NCBI RefSeq assembly: GCF_015557435.1
Contig: NZ_JADNOH010000063.1
Coordinates: 1-43,902, forward strand
Direction of reading: 5' to 3'
Origin: Collinsella aerofaciens
GTDB lineage: Bacteria > Actinomycetota > Coriobacteriia > Coriobacteriales > Coriobacteriaceae
Length of the DNA: 43,902 bases
The position numbers and the translations under genes were made by a program. Position 1 is the stretch's first letter. Each line of letters starts with the position of its first letter. This document shows positions 32,827 through 41,700 of this stretch, in pieces. The notes under the pieces were generated by a model, which made no database searches, was not told the DNA's origin, and saw only the letters and a list, made by a program, of their open reading frames with translations.

Positions 32827-32912
32827 GCGATAGGAGCTCTTGCGGGTATGGCTTGTCCGCAGGTTTATAAGTCCCGAAGAGCTCTTATCGCCCCGCCAGG
32901 ATGGCGATGCGG
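32827..32912 (+). promoter_or_regulatory. Long structured leader upstream of the NtrC-like regulator
   Basis: GCGATAGGAGCTCTT (32827-32841) pairs with AAGAGCTCTTATCGC (32877-32891) with one G-U, enclosing a GCGG/CCGC mini-stem. A CCCCGC/GCGGGG stem follows at about 32890-32912. No T-run follows. It may terminate the YeiH gene or regulate the next one. The remaining bases to 33040 show no gene. Confidence 0.5.
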
Positions 32913-33040
32913 GGCAACACCTATACTCGCAGGACGGCGCTTTCTGCCCTATAGTGTTTGGTGAGCAATATCGTTCAATTTTGAAACACTCGGTCGTGCG
33001 ACCGTCGGCGGTTGCACGTCGCCGCGGACAGGGGCAAATC

Positions 33041-34258
33041 ATGGATAGCAATGCTAAGCTGAACATCTTGACCGATGCCCTAGCTGCTGCCGGGGCCTCG
33101 GCATTGGCAATCGATGCGCGTGGGGACGTCGCGATCTCGACCATGAATGACGCGGCGCTTGAGCGGGATGTGGCGGCTTTTGTCGCTGAGCGTCTCGACC
33201 GTATAGGAGACGGCGCGCGTCTGGTTATGGGGCGTGAGGGTACGCGCCTGAGCCTGACCGTTCGCCCCACCGACAAAGAGGGCGGGAGGCTTTGGGTCGT
33301 TGTGGTCCGCGAGGTGCGCGGTGCCGCGGCGCATGCGGGCATCGAGTGGCTCAACGCCGACGAAGTTGAGGTCCGCTATGAATCGAGCGCGTACGGCATC
33401 GTTGAGGGGGCGGCCTCGGTGGCTGTACCGGTTACCGAGAGCTATGCGCGCGGCGTGCCCCTTATGCTCGAGGGCGAGCTGGGAGCGGGTCAGGTCGAGA
33501 TTGCCAAGCGCCTCTATCTGGATGGCCCTTTTGTCGATCAGCCCTTTGTTTCCGTCGCGCTCGATGAACTCACCGATCGCGGTTGGCGCCATGTGCTCAA
33601 AAGCTCCGAATCGCCGCTGTTCCAAACGGGGCTGACCCTTTGCATTGAGGGCTGGAATGCGGTTGGCCCCCAGCGCCTCCGCGAGCTGGTCTCCACGATG
33701 ACCGACACCGCGTTGGCGACGCGCTGCCATGTGGTGCTGACGGCGAATGACATGCCGGGCGGCGGCGAAAGTGATCAAGCCGCCTTTGTGACCGAGCGCT
33801 TCGCCTGTGCGGTGAGCGTCGCGCCGGCAATCGCCGAGCAGGGAGCCGCGTCGACGAAGGTCGCGCGCTATTTGGAATATCTCGCTGATGCATTTGGGAC
33901 GGCAGCGCCCACGCTGTCTGCCGCGGCGACGAAGACGCTCGATGCTTACCGCTGGCCGCGCAACTATCTGCAGCTCCGCGAGGTCTCGGAACGACTGTAT
34001 ATATTGGTGGGGACGGGCACGGTGGACCGCGCTGTGGCGGAGGAAGTGTTCGCCCAAGAGGACGTGATTAAGACCGCAACCTTTGGCGCCCCGACGCTTG
34101 AAAGTGACCTGTATATCCTGCGACCGCTGGCCGATACCGAGCGAGATATCGCGCATCTGGTTGTAGACCATCTCCACGGCAACCGAACCCGTGCGGCGGA
34201 GGTGCTGGGCATAAGCCGTACAACGCTGTGGCGCTTGCTGAAGGACGATGACCGTTGA
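33041..34258 (+). CDS. Degenerate NtrC/PrpR-like regulator with Fis-type HTH
   Basis: This 405-residue protein has an N-terminal sensory-like region (1-130), a central domain resembling the AAA+ module of sigma54 activators, and a C-terminal Fis-type helix-turn-helix (residues 378-402, NRTRAAEVLGISRTTLWRLL). The AAA+ lid signature is present (YRWPRNYLQLREVSERLY, 303-320). The Walker A is broken (GELGAGQ at 145-151, no Lys), and no GAFTGA loop that contacts sigma54 is visible. It probably acts without ATP or sigma54, as a classical DNA-binding regulator. The start is ATG 33041 after a weak AGGGG; a TTG-initiated reading from 32840 is unlikely as it runs through the leader palindrome. Confidence 0.8.
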   Translation: MDSNAKLNILTDALAAAGASALAIDARGDVAISTMNDAALERDVAAFVAERLDRIGDGARLVMGREGTRLSLTVRPTDKEGGRLWVVVVREVRGAAAHAGIEWLNADEVEVRYESSAYGIVEGAASVAVPVTESYARGVPLMLEGELGAGQVEIAKRLYLDGPFVDQPFVSVALDELTDRGWRHVLKSSESPLFQTGLTLCIEGWNAVGPQRLRELVSTMTDTALATRCHVVLTANDMPGGGESDQAAFVTERFACAVSVAPAIAEQGAASTKVARYLEYLADAFGTAAPTLSAAATKTLDAYRWPRNYLQLREVSERLYILVGTGTVDRAVAEEVFAQEDVIKTATFGAPTLESDLYILRPLADTERDIAHLVVDHLHGNRTRAAEVLGISRTTLWRLLKDDDR

Positions 34259-34342
34259 GCGAGGCGCCCGTGACCGCACGCGACGCGTGTGCTACAGTCC
34301 AAAGCGTTATTGTTTCGATTTGGTTACGGCGTGCGAGGGCAT

Positions 34343-34918
34343 ATGGCTGAGACTTCAAAACCGAGCCGCAGAAGGCGGAGTGCCGCGCCGGTCAACCGAC
34401 GCACAACATCGGTGACGTGGGGCAAACACGCCTCGGGGTTTGATAGCTCGTTCAAGCGCACTAAATACGGCTATCCTTCGGCAAGCGCCCGCTTGGCAAT
34501 GCAGGCAGAGTCCTCGCTGTGGGGCCGCAAACGCGTGGTGGGCTCAAAGCTCAAGCACGACGGAACGCTCGGCTACATCAGCCGCGGGGCGGCTCGCCGC
34601 AGCGGGCTCAATCCCGCCGGCTGGCATCGCTACGTGCCGATCGTGGCCGCCGTTGCAGTGATCGTCATCGCGCTCGCTGCGCTCGGATATGCCGGCGGTG
34701 GCGCCAACTTGGACGCAATGTTTAAATCGCCCGAGCTCGCGCATGTAGGTACAGAAGTTGTCGAGGGCGCTCAGGCCCAGACGAGCGTCGCGCCCCAGCG
34801 CGGTATCGTTGCGGCGGCCTCCACCATCGCCGATGTGCAAAAGGACGAAGACAAGCAAGGCGACGACGTCGATGCGAATCAGACGAGCGAAACGGCAATA
34901 ACTCCATCGGCGGGATAA
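34343..34918 (+). CDS. Unknown single-pass membrane protein
   Basis: I do not recognise this 191-residue protein. The N-terminal 90 residues are strongly basic (SRRRRSAAPVNRR, KHASGFDSSFKRTKYGYP), one membrane span lies at about 96-117 (VPIVAAVAVIVIALAALGYAG), and the C-terminal 70 residues are acidic and low-complexity. Charge suggests the basic part is cytoplasmic and the tail outside. GAGGG precedes ATG 34343. It follows the regulator by about 85 nt and may be co-transcribed. Confidence 0.7.
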   Translation: MAETSKPSRRRRSAAPVNRRTTSVTWGKHASGFDSSFKRTKYGYPSASARLAMQAESSLWGRKRVVGSKLKHDGTLGYISRGAARRSGLNPAGWHRYVPIVAAVAVIVIALAALGYAGGGANLDAMFKSPELAHVGTEVVEGAQAQTSVAPQRGIVAAASTIADVQKDEDKQGDDVDANQTSETAITPSAG

Positions 34919-34928
34919 GTTGCGAGTG

Positions 34929-34965
34929 GGGCAGCTAATTTGGGACGGGGCTTTTTTAGCTGCCC
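34929..34965. repeat. GACGGGG palindrome, linked to structured RNA copy 2
   Basis: GGGCAGCTAA / TTAGCTGCCC (10 bp) encloses ATTTGGGACGGGGCTTTTTT, which matches 13864-13883 at 19 of 20 bases. It starts 10 nt after the stop of the one-TM protein and may end that transcript. Confidence 0.6.
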
Positions 34966-35007
34966 AAGACAGTGGCTCATTCGATGTCAGTCGCCAAAAG
35001 CGAGCGA

Positions 35008-35099
35008 GCCGCATTTGCGCCAAGGTGACGTGAAATGAGAGGGCGCTGACCTTCTGGTCGCGCCCTCGAAATTGAACGTCAGATTGGCGTGAATGCGGC
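35008..35099 (-). ncRNA. Candidate structured RNA, copy 2
   Basis: On the minus strand: GCCGCATT/AATGCGGC, CA/CA loop, CGCCAA/TTGGCG, TC/CC loop, TGACGT/ACGTCA, then apical GAGGGCGC-GACC-AGAA-GGTC-A-GCGCCCTC. The fold is identical to 13738-13827 with compensatory changes in three stems. It lies 47 nt from the 3' end of the minus-strand nitroreductase gene, and is transcribed in the same direction. Confidence 0.6.
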
Positions 35100-35146
35100 C
35101 CGCGCAGCGTCAACGAGCCCGCCGTTCGGTAGAATGGCGGAACTAA

Positions 35147-35668
35147 TTACCTTACGTAGACCACGTTGTCGCGGCGGGGTTTGGGCTCGGGCAGCGTGTC
35201 CTCGGCATAGCCCAGAATGCAGTGACCGACACCGCGCAGGCTGCCGTCGGCGGGTAGACCCCAACTGGCCAGTAGCTCCAGGCCCTCGGGCGAATCGAAA
35301 ACCTCGTGGGCGCGATGAATCCAGCACGAATCAACGCCCAGCGCATAGGCAGCGTTGAGCAGGTTGCCCATGGCGAGCGAGCCGTCTTCCAGATGTGTGG
35401 GCACGCTGCGGTCAACCAGCACCACCACAACGGTCTTGGCGCCATAGAAGGGGTCGCTGTTGCTGCCCATGACTTGCGCGTTGAGCTGCGAGAGACGCTC
35501 GACGGTCGCGGGGTCGGTGACGGCGACAAACGTCACCGGCTGGCGGCCCATGCCGCTCGGTGCATATTGGCCGGCTTCGATAATACGTGCAAGTTTTTCG
35601 GCCTCGACGGGACGATCGCTGTAGTTGCGGCAGCTGCGGCGGTGAATGAGTGCTTCGATAGTCTCCAT
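35147..35668 (-). CDS. Nitroreductase-family flavoprotein
   Basis: This is a 173-residue FMN-dependent oxidoreductase of the nitroreductase fold. It begins METIEALIHRRSCRNY with the FMN phosphate-binding HRRSxRxY motif, has the APSGMGRQPVTFV block and the conserved SCWIH near the second FMN contact. The C-terminus lacks cysteine-cluster extensions. AAGGAG sets ATG 35668; a longer reading to 35764 lacks a ribosome site. The substrate (nitro, quinone or enone compound) is not predictable. Confidence 0.88.
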   Translation of the reverse strand: METIEALIHRRSCRNYSDRPVEAEKLARIIEAGQYAPSGMGRQPVTFVAVTDPATVERLSQLNAQVMGSNSDPFYGAKTVVVVLVDRSVPTHLEDGSLAMGNLLNAAYALGVDSCWIHRAHEVFDSPEGLELLASWGLPADGSLRGVGHCILGYAEDTLPEPKPRRDNVVYVR

Positions 35669-35962
35669 GGTGTCTCCTTGCGGTGGCGTTGCAGATGCCC
35701 CGTTCATACCCGTCGGGCTCAAACGATAGACGGTCAATTGCCCGGCCAAAAGGATAGATTCCAATTGGGAAAGTAGGTTTGCATAAAAGTACCTTCAGAA
35801 TGTGACAAACAAATGGGATGGTTAAACGTTTTATCCCGTCTACCCTGCGGTTTTTTACCACTTGCCTAAATGACGAACGCATAACCTCTGATAAGGGTTT
35901 TACTAAAGGAGTACCAACGTTTATCAATGCGCCGTGGTGGCGCCGGGCCAGGAGGTAACATC
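35669..35962. other. Divergent intergenic region, nothing definite
   Basis: These 294 nt between the nitroreductase and the 96-residue gene contain only weak stems (GGGAT/ATCCC around 35815-35837; AACC/GGGTT near 35883-35899) and no convincing promoter. AGGAGGT lies just before 35963. Confidence 0.4.
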
Positions 35963-36253
35963 ATGTTCCAGGCTGGAGATGTCGTCGAGACCGATTTCGT
36001 AGGATTTCTGAAGCTGCTGCGTTCCAAGACGCGCGCTTTCGTGTCGATCAACGATCACGAGTACTACATCACGCACACCGATGGCTATTGGCGTGTTCAG
36101 GATTGCGAGGCCCTCAACGACAAGGGCCACTTTACTGACTGTTCTGAGTTGGTCAACACGGTCTGCGAGGTCGTCGAGCTGCCGTGGATTGCCGGCAAGA
36201 GCCTGCATGACAGCTTCTCGGGCGCTACGGTCTATGAGGCCGTCGCCGCTTAA
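35963..36253 (+). CDS. Small conserved-looking protein of unknown function
   Basis: I do not recognise this 96-residue soluble protein. It opens MFQAGDVVETDFVGFLKLL and contains HEYYITHTDGYWRVQDCEAL, suggesting a small mixed alpha/beta domain that could bind a ligand or partner. AGGAGGT sits six bases before ATG 35963, and a strong terminator follows at 36280, so it is an independent and probably well expressed gene. The frame is open to 35927, but that start overlaps no ribosome site. Confidence 0.75.
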   Translation: MFQAGDVVETDFVGFLKLLRSKTRAFVSINDHEYYITHTDGYWRVQDCEALNDKGHFTDCSELVNTVCEVVELPWIAGKSLHDSFSGATVYEAVAA

Positions 36254-36279
36254 CAGGCAATAAAACCCGATTTTCACGT

Positions 36280-36315
36280 GACCGCTGGCGCCGCCCCCGC
36301 GCCGGCGGTCTTTTT
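36280..36315 (+). terminator. Terminator of the 96-residue gene
   Basis: GACCGCTGGCGC / GCGCCGGCGGTC (12 bp, one G-U) followed by TTTTT. Confidence 0.85.
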
Positions 36316-36434
36316 CTGCCGATAGGCCATAAAAATGCACGCATTTGCGGAGAGCCTGTTGACGATAGTCAAAACTCGGACTAATCTAGAGACACATAAT
36401 TGGTCAAAAATCGGACAATTGAATGGTGGGATAG

Positions 36435-36935
36435 ATGAATAGTGCGGTTACGCTGGTCGACTTCGATCGGTTGCTCAATGGACTCGACCATATCTATTCG
36501 GAGTTCTCGCGCGCCTGCGGCCTTTCGGACTGCGCCTACTGGATGCTCGTCGACACGAGTGCAGCGGGCGGAAGCGTTGCCGTGAGTCGGCTGACGAGTG
36601 AATGGTTCTACAGCAAACAGACCATCAATTCGGCGATTAAAACGCTTAGGGCGCGAGGGCTTGCGACGTTGGAGTTTGCCGAGGGCAGTCGTAAAAACAA
36701 GGTTGTACGACTGACCGAAGAAGGCGTGCGGTTTGCCAAGCGCTACGCGTTGCCGGCGCAAAAAGCCGAGCAACAGGCATTCGAGGCGCTCGAGCCGTGG
36801 GAACAGTGCGAGATCATGCGCTTGGTCGGTAAGTTCTCCCATGTTCTTAACGAAGAGTGCGAGGCATTTAAACGGCAAGTGGCCGCCGAGAACGAGACTG
36901 ACGATAAGGGCGAGGGGGACGCATGCGACTCTTAA
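36435..36935 (+). CDS. MarR-family transcriptional regulator
   Basis: This 166-residue winged-helix protein has the MarR layout: dimer helices, then VSRLTSEWFYSKQTINSAIKTLRARGLATLEF (recognition helix and start of wing) and the RKNKVVRLTEEG wing. It is the first gene of an operon with a heterodimeric ABC exporter and overlaps the exporter gene by 13 bp. It probably represses the operon and senses an exported drug or metabolite. The ribosome site is weak (GGTGGGAT). Confidence 0.88.
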   Translation: MNSAVTLVDFDRLLNGLDHIYSEFSRACGLSDCAYWMLVDTSAAGGSVAVSRLTSEWFYSKQTINSAIKTLRARGLATLEFAEGSRKNKVVRLTEEGVRFAKRYALPAQKAEQQAFEALEPWEQCEIMRLVGKFSHVLNEECEAFKRQVAAENETDDKGEGDACDS

Positions 36936-38659
36936 TGAGGTTTATGAGGCCGTACCGCGGTCTGATTGCGGTGACGCTGTTTGCGGTGCTGATAGATAAC
37001 GTCGGTACGCTGTTGGTTCCCACGATGCTGGCGAACATGGTCAACACCGGTATTACCACGGGTGATGTCGACTATATATTACGCAACGGCCTGTACATGC
37101 TTATCGCGACCGGCATGGCCAGCGGCGGCACGGTGCTGGGCTGCTATCTTTCGGCGCGCCTGGCCGCCAACGTGGCCTGCGATATCCGCAATGCCGTGTA
37201 CGACAAGTCGCTCGAGCTGTCCGCCAGCGACTTTGAGCGCTTTGGCACGGGTTCGATGATCACGCGCTCGCTCAACGACATCAACGTGATTCAGCAAGCT
37301 GTCCTTCAGACGATTCAGCTGGTGCTGCCGGTGCCGTTCTTGGCCGTGGCAGGCATCATTTTTGCTTGGTTCATCGATCCCGCCATGGGTACGCTGCTGG
37401 GCGTGATGGTTGCGATCGTGCTGGTGGCGGCGGTCTTTACCGTTGCCAACGCCGCGCCGATCTTTATGCGCCTGCAGAGCTTTATCGACCGCATGAACGT
37501 GGTGCTGCGCGAGAACATCGTGGGCGTGCGCGTCATCCGCGCATTTAACAAGGAGCGCCACGAGGAGCAGCGCCTGGACGAGGTGTTTAGCGATTACGCG
37601 GCCAATGCCATCAAGGTCAACCACCTGTTTGTGGGTCTCGACAGCTCCAGCTTCTTTTTGATGAATATCGCCGAGGTGGCGGTGCTGTGGGTGGGCGGCG
37701 ACCGCGTGGGCGTCCACGCCATGCAAATCGGTAGCATCTCGGCCGTGCTGGAGTACGCGATCCTGATCCTGTTCTTTGTGATGACGGCGCAGATGGTGAT
37801 TCTGACGCTCCCACGCGCCGCCGCATGCCTGAACCGTGCGCAGCAGGTGTTGGAGATTGAGCCGAGCATCGTGGACGGCAAGCGCACGCTGGACACGTGC
37901 GCGGCGGAGTCTGTTGACGGTGCCGACGCGGTGGCCGTGTTCGACCACATGTCGTTCCGTTTTGACGATGCCGACGAGGATACCCTGTGCGACCTGAGCT
38001 TTGCCTGTCGCCGTAGCCAGACCACGGCGATTGTAGGCTCGACGGGTTCGGGCAAGTCGACGGTGGCCAAGCTCTTGCTTCGCTTCCACGATGCCACGAA
38101 GGGCGCCATTCGCCTGAATGGCATCGATCTGCGCGACCTTTCGCAAGACGACATCCGCGGGCGTATCGCCTATGTGCCGCAGAAGGCATGGCTGTTCTCG
38201 GGTACGGTGGCGAGCAACCTGCGCTTTGGCAACGAAGACGCGACTGAGGCTGACATGCTCCATGCGCTGGAGGTTGCCCAGAGCACCTTTGTGCTCGACC
38301 AGCCCCAGGGGCTCGATACGCCGGTGGCCCAGGGCGGCACGAACTTCTCGGGTGGTCAGCGCCAGCGCCTGGCGATTGCCCGCGCACTCATGAAGCATGC
38401 CGATCTATATATCTTCGACGACAGTTTTTCGGCCCTGGACTTTAAGACCGATGCGGCACTGCGCCATGCGCTGCAGGACGAGACGTGCGATGCCGCGGTG
38501 CTCATCATCGCCCAGCGCATCTCGACTATTTTGCATGCCGATCAGATCGTGGTGCTCAAAGACGGCGAGATCGTGGGCCTAGGCACGCACGACGAGCTCA
38601 TGGAAACCTGCGAGGTGTACCGCGCAATCGCGGAATCGCAGATGAAGGGAGGTGAGTAG
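36923..38659 (+). CDS. ABC exporter half, degenerate-site subunit
   Basis: This is a 578-residue type IV ABC exporter with six membrane spans and a nucleotide-binding domain. Walker A is GSTGSGKST (372-380), the signature FSGGQRQR (475-482) and Walker B YIFDD. The catalytic glutamate after Walker B is Asp500 (DDSFSALD), so one ATP site is non-hydrolytic, as in TM287 of the TM287/288 pair. ATG 36923 has GAGGGGGAC upstream; ATG 36935 (TAATG overlap with marR) is also possible. The partner is the next gene. Confidence 0.92.
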   Translation: MRLLMRFMRPYRGLIAVTLFAVLIDNVGTLLVPTMLANMVNTGITTGDVDYILRNGLYMLIATGMASGGTVLGCYLSARLAANVACDIRNAVYDKSLELSASDFERFGTGSMITRSLNDINVIQQAVLQTIQLVLPVPFLAVAGIIFAWFIDPAMGTLLGVMVAIVLVAAVFTVANAAPIFMRLQSFIDRMNVVLRENIVGVRVIRAFNKERHEEQRLDEVFSDYAANAIKVNHLFVGLDSSSFFLMNIAEVAVLWVGGDRVGVHAMQIGSISAVLEYAILILFFVMTAQMVILTLPRAAACLNRAQQVLEIEPSIVDGKRTLDTCAAESVDGADAVAVFDHMSFRFDDADEDTLCDLSFACRRSQTTAIVGSTGSGKSTVAKLLLRFHDATKGAIRLNGIDLRDLSQDDIRGRIAYVPQKAWLFSGTVASNLRFGNEDATEADMLHALEVAQSTFVLDQPQGLDTPVAQGGTNFSGGQRQRLAIARALMKHADLYIFDDSFSALDFKTDAALRHALQDETCDAAVLIIAQRISTILHADQIVVLKDGEIVGLGTHDELMETCEVYRAIAESQMKGGE

Positions 38660-38660
38660 C

Positions 38661-40661
38661 ATGACCGAGGAGCTCAAGAAGCAGGGCATCGTCGATGGCG
38701 CTGCGGTTGTAGAGACAGTCGAGGAGACGGGCGTCGCGCCCGACCTGGACGAAGCCGCCAAGGCGGCGGAGCGCGAGGCTCGCCGCCAAGCGCTCTACGA
38801 GGAAAACGAACGTGCCGAGGACGAGCGCGCCCGCGCCGAGGCAGAGCGTATGCGCGACGTGGACGACGAAGACGAGGACGAGACGCCTCGGGATACCTGG
38901 GCGACGGTGCGCCGCCTGTGGAGTGAGGCTGCCGGCGACCATTGGCGCTTCTATATCGTGTTCGCGAGCATTGTGTTCTATGTCATCTTTAACACCGCCG
39001 CGCCGGCATATAGCGCCCGCGTGATCGATGAGCTGTGGGGCCACATTCAGGTGGCGTTTGCCAACGACACCACTTTCAGCATCACCTGGGAGAACTGCGG
39101 CAAGACCATTTTCGTCTACTTTATGATCTGGACTGCCGCTGCCTCGTTCTATGCGCTCCAGAGCTTTTTGATGTCGAGCGTCGCTGAGCGTCTCAATCTG
39201 CGCCTGCGCAACCGCATCGCGCAAAAGCTCAACCGTCTGCCGCTCGCCTATTTTGACGCGCATCGTCCCGGCGAGGTCGTCAGCCGCGCGACCAACGACC
39301 TGGACAAGATGTCCGAGAGCATGCAGCGCGGATTGCTGCAGCTGCTCGTGTCGATCGGCACGGTTGTTGGTGCTGTGAGCGTGATGTTCGTGTTCAGCGT
39401 GCAGCTTACGCTCGTCTTTCTGTTCTTTACGGCACTGTCGCTGCTGGTGACGAAGGTCGTCTCGCGCCGCACACACGATGTGACGGGCGAGCGCCAGGAG
39501 TGGGTGTCCAAGATTACGAGTGCGGTCGAGGAAGGCTATTCGGGCCGTCTGGTGATCCGCGCGTTTAACCGCGAACGCCAAAGTTCTGCCGAGGTGCACC
39601 AGGCCTCGGGCGAGCTGGCACGCGTGAGTGCCAAGGCCGACTTTATGATCAATGCCGTCGGCCCTGCGGTGCGCTTTATCGGCCGTTTGGCGCAGATCGT
39701 GATCGCGCTGGTGGGCTGCAGCATGCTGGTTGCCGGTCACATGACCGTCGGCGTGTTCCAGGCGTTCTTCCAGTTTATCTACGAGGCGTCCGAACCCATG
39801 ACGCAGCTGTCGTTTACCTTCAACTCGCTGCAGAGCGCGTTGGCGAGTGCGGAGCGCGTGTTCGACCTGCTCGATGAGCCCGAGATGGAGGCCGATCCGC
39901 TGCCGGACGAGGCCGCCAAGCTGCCGGGTCGCGTTGAGGGTCGCGTCTCCTTTGAGCACGTGCGCTTTGGTTATTCGCCCGACAAGCCGCTTATGCACGA
40001 CGTGTCGTTTACCGCCGAGCCGGGCCAGAAGATTGCCGTGGTGGGAACCACGGGCGCGGGCAAGACGACGCTCATCAACCTGCTCATGCGCTTCTACGAG
40101 ATTGACGGCGGGCGTATTACGCTCGACGGCGTGGATACGAGCCGCATGGACCGCGGCGAGCTACGGCAGCAGTTTGGCATGGTGCTGCAGGACGCCTGGC
40201 TGTTCGATGGCACGATTGCCGAAAACATCGCCTACGGCTGTCCCGAGGCGACGCGTGAGGAGATCGTGGCGGCTGCGCGCGCCGCGCAGGTCGACTTCTT
40301 TGTGCGCACCATGCCGCAGGGCTATGACACGCGCGTGGCCAACGATGCCGAAAGCATCAGCCAGGGCCAGCGTCAGCTGCTGACCATCGCACGCGTGCTG
40401 CTCAATAACCCGGCGATTCTCATCCTGGACGAGGCGACCTCAAGCGTGGATACGCGTACCGAGCTTGCCATCGGTCGTGCCATGGACGCGCTCATGCGCG
40501 GGCGCACGAGCTTTGTGATCGCGCACCGCCTGTCGACGATCGTGGACGCCGACCTGATCTTGGTCATGGATCACGGCAACATTATCGAGCAGGGCACGCA
40601 TAAGGAGCTGCTGGCTGCCGAGGGTGCCTACGCCGACCTCTATCTGAGCCAGTTCGCATAA
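38661..40661 (+). CDS. ABC exporter half, catalytic subunit with acidic N-terminal extension
   Basis: This is the 666-residue partner of the preceding gene. Walker A is GTTGAGKTT (462-470), the signature SQGQRQL, and Walker B has the consensus glutamate (ILDEATSSVD, Glu591). Residues 1-75 are an unusual highly charged helix (AAKAAEREARRQALYEENERAEDERARAEAE is split over two heptads) ending in an Asp/Glu run. Typical partners such as TM288 lack it. ATG 38661 follows AAGGGAGGTG; GTG 38652 overlaps the previous gene. Probable multidrug or peptide/lipid export. Confidence 0.92.
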   Translation: MTEELKKQGIVDGAAVVETVEETGVAPDLDEAAKAAEREARRQALYEENERAEDERARAEAERMRDVDDEDEDETPRDTWATVRRLWSEAAGDHWRFYIVFASIVFYVIFNTAAPAYSARVIDELWGHIQVAFANDTTFSITWENCGKTIFVYFMIWTAAASFYALQSFLMSSVAERLNLRLRNRIAQKLNRLPLAYFDAHRPGEVVSRATNDLDKMSESMQRGLLQLLVSIGTVVGAVSVMFVFSVQLTLVFLFFTALSLLVTKVVSRRTHDVTGERQEWVSKITSAVEEGYSGRLVIRAFNRERQSSAEVHQASGELARVSAKADFMINAVGPAVRFIGRLAQIVIALVGCSMLVAGHMTVGVFQAFFQFIYEASEPMTQLSFTFNSLQSALASAERVFDLLDEPEMEADPLPDEAAKLPGRVEGRVSFEHVRFGYSPDKPLMHDVSFTAEPGQKIAVVGTTGAGKTTLINLLMRFYEIDGGRITLDGVDTSRMDRGELRQQFGMVLQDAWLFDGTIAENIAYGCPEATREEIVAAARAAQVDFFVRTMPQGYDTRVANDAESISQGQRQLLTIARVLLNNPAILILDEATSSVDTRTELAIGRAMDALMRGRTSFVIAHRLSTIVDADLILVMDHGNIIEQGTHKELLAAEGAYADLYLSQFA

Positions 40662-40691
40662 TGTGACAAAGGGACAGTCTCTTTGCCACAT
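40661..40691. repeat. GGGACAG-core palindrome B, abutting the exporter stop
   Basis: ATGTGACAAAG / CTTTGCCACAT arms (one mismatch) around GGACAGTCT. It begins on the last base of the stop codon. It is closest in sequence to the element at 10528. Confidence 0.7.
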
Positions 40692-40698
40692 CACAAAT

Positions 40699-40735
40699 AA
40701 GGCGCGCCGGGGATGAATTCCCTGGCGCGCCTTTG
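40699..40735. terminator. Bidirectional terminator, exporter/serine acetyltransferase
   Basis: AAGGCGCGCC / GGCGCGCCTT (10 bp) with inner GGG/CCC and TTT; lies between convergent genes. Confidence 0.8.
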
Positions 40736-40771
40736 CGTTGATGCCGATGTCGTTTTGTGCCGCTTGCGTTC

Positions 40772-41476
40772 CTAGCGTTCGTCCACGAGCTTGGCGACGA
40801 GGGCCTTGAGCTCGGCCACCTCTCGCTCGAGTTCCTTGACGCGGCGGGCATTCTCGGTGATGCCCTGGCGGTTGAGGGCGGACTGCTCGGCGGCGTCATC
40901 GGGCATGTACTCGCGATGCTGCTTGGCGTCGAAACTCTCCTCGAACACACGGCAGCCGTTGCGCTTGATGATGCGTCCCGGCACGCCCACGACGGTGCAG
41001 TTGTCGGGGACGTCCTTAACGACGACCGAGTTGCCGCCGATCTTGACGTTGTTGCCGATGCAGATGTTGCCGAGCACCTTGGCGCCCGTGCCCACGGTGA
41101 CGTTATCGCCGAGCGTTGGGTGGCGTTTGCCGGTCTCGTTGCCGGTACCGCCGAGCGTGACGCCCTGGTAGAGCACGCAGTTGTCGCCCACGATGGTGGT
41201 CTCGCCGATGACGACGCCCATGGCATGGTCGATAAAGAAGTGCTTGCCGATCTGTGCGGCGGGATGAATCTCGACGCCGGTGATGTGGCGGGTGATTTGC
41301 GAGAGCACGCGGGCGAGCGAGCGATGACCGTGCTCCCAGAGCCAGTGCTCGGGTACGTGGTTCCACTTGGCGTGAAGACCGGGGTACGAAAGGAAAATGA
41401 CCAGGCCGTTTTGCGCGGCGGGGTCCTGCGCCTGGACGGTCTTGATGTCCTCGCGAATGGTATTGATAAAGCTCAC
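40772..41476 (-). CDS. cysE: Serine O-acetyltransferase
   Basis: This 234-residue enzyme makes O-acetylserine for cysteine synthesis. The left-handed beta-helix of hexapeptide repeats is plain ([69 protein letters not shown]). The catalytic His is in FIDHAMG. The N-terminal helical domain is short, as in Gram-positive CysE, and a C-terminal coiled coil ends the protein ([19 protein letters not shown]). GTG 41476 is chosen because GGGAGGG lies seven bases upstream; a longer ATG reading from 41551 has no ribosome site. The sulfhydrylase partner is not in the window. Confidence 0.92.
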   Translation of the reverse strand: MSFINTIREDIKTVQAQDPAAQNGLVIFLSYPGLHAKWNHVPEHWLWEHGHRSLARVLSQITRHITGVEIHPAAQIGKHFFIDHAMGVVIGETTIVGDNCVLYQGVTLGGTGNETGKRHPTLGDNVTVGTGAKVLGNICIGNNVKIGGNSVVVKDVPDNCTVVGVPGRIIKRNGCRVFEESFDAKQHREYMPDDAAEQSALNRQGITENARRVKELEREVAELKALVAKLVDER

Positions 41477-41700
41477 CGGCCGCCCTCCCTTAGCGCCATG
41501 GCAATGCGATTCAATAAAGTATAGCGATTCGCTAGGGATTAGGAAGAGCAATCTTTCACGGCTTTGCGTGACAGGTGTCAGTTATGCAAACTTGCTGGTA
41601 ATGGAGTCATGCTTTTGTGCGGTCGTGTGCATGGTCGCGCCACAACCGTATACTGGTCAACTTGGACGTGTCCGCGCCCACAACTGAGAGGTTTTACTTC

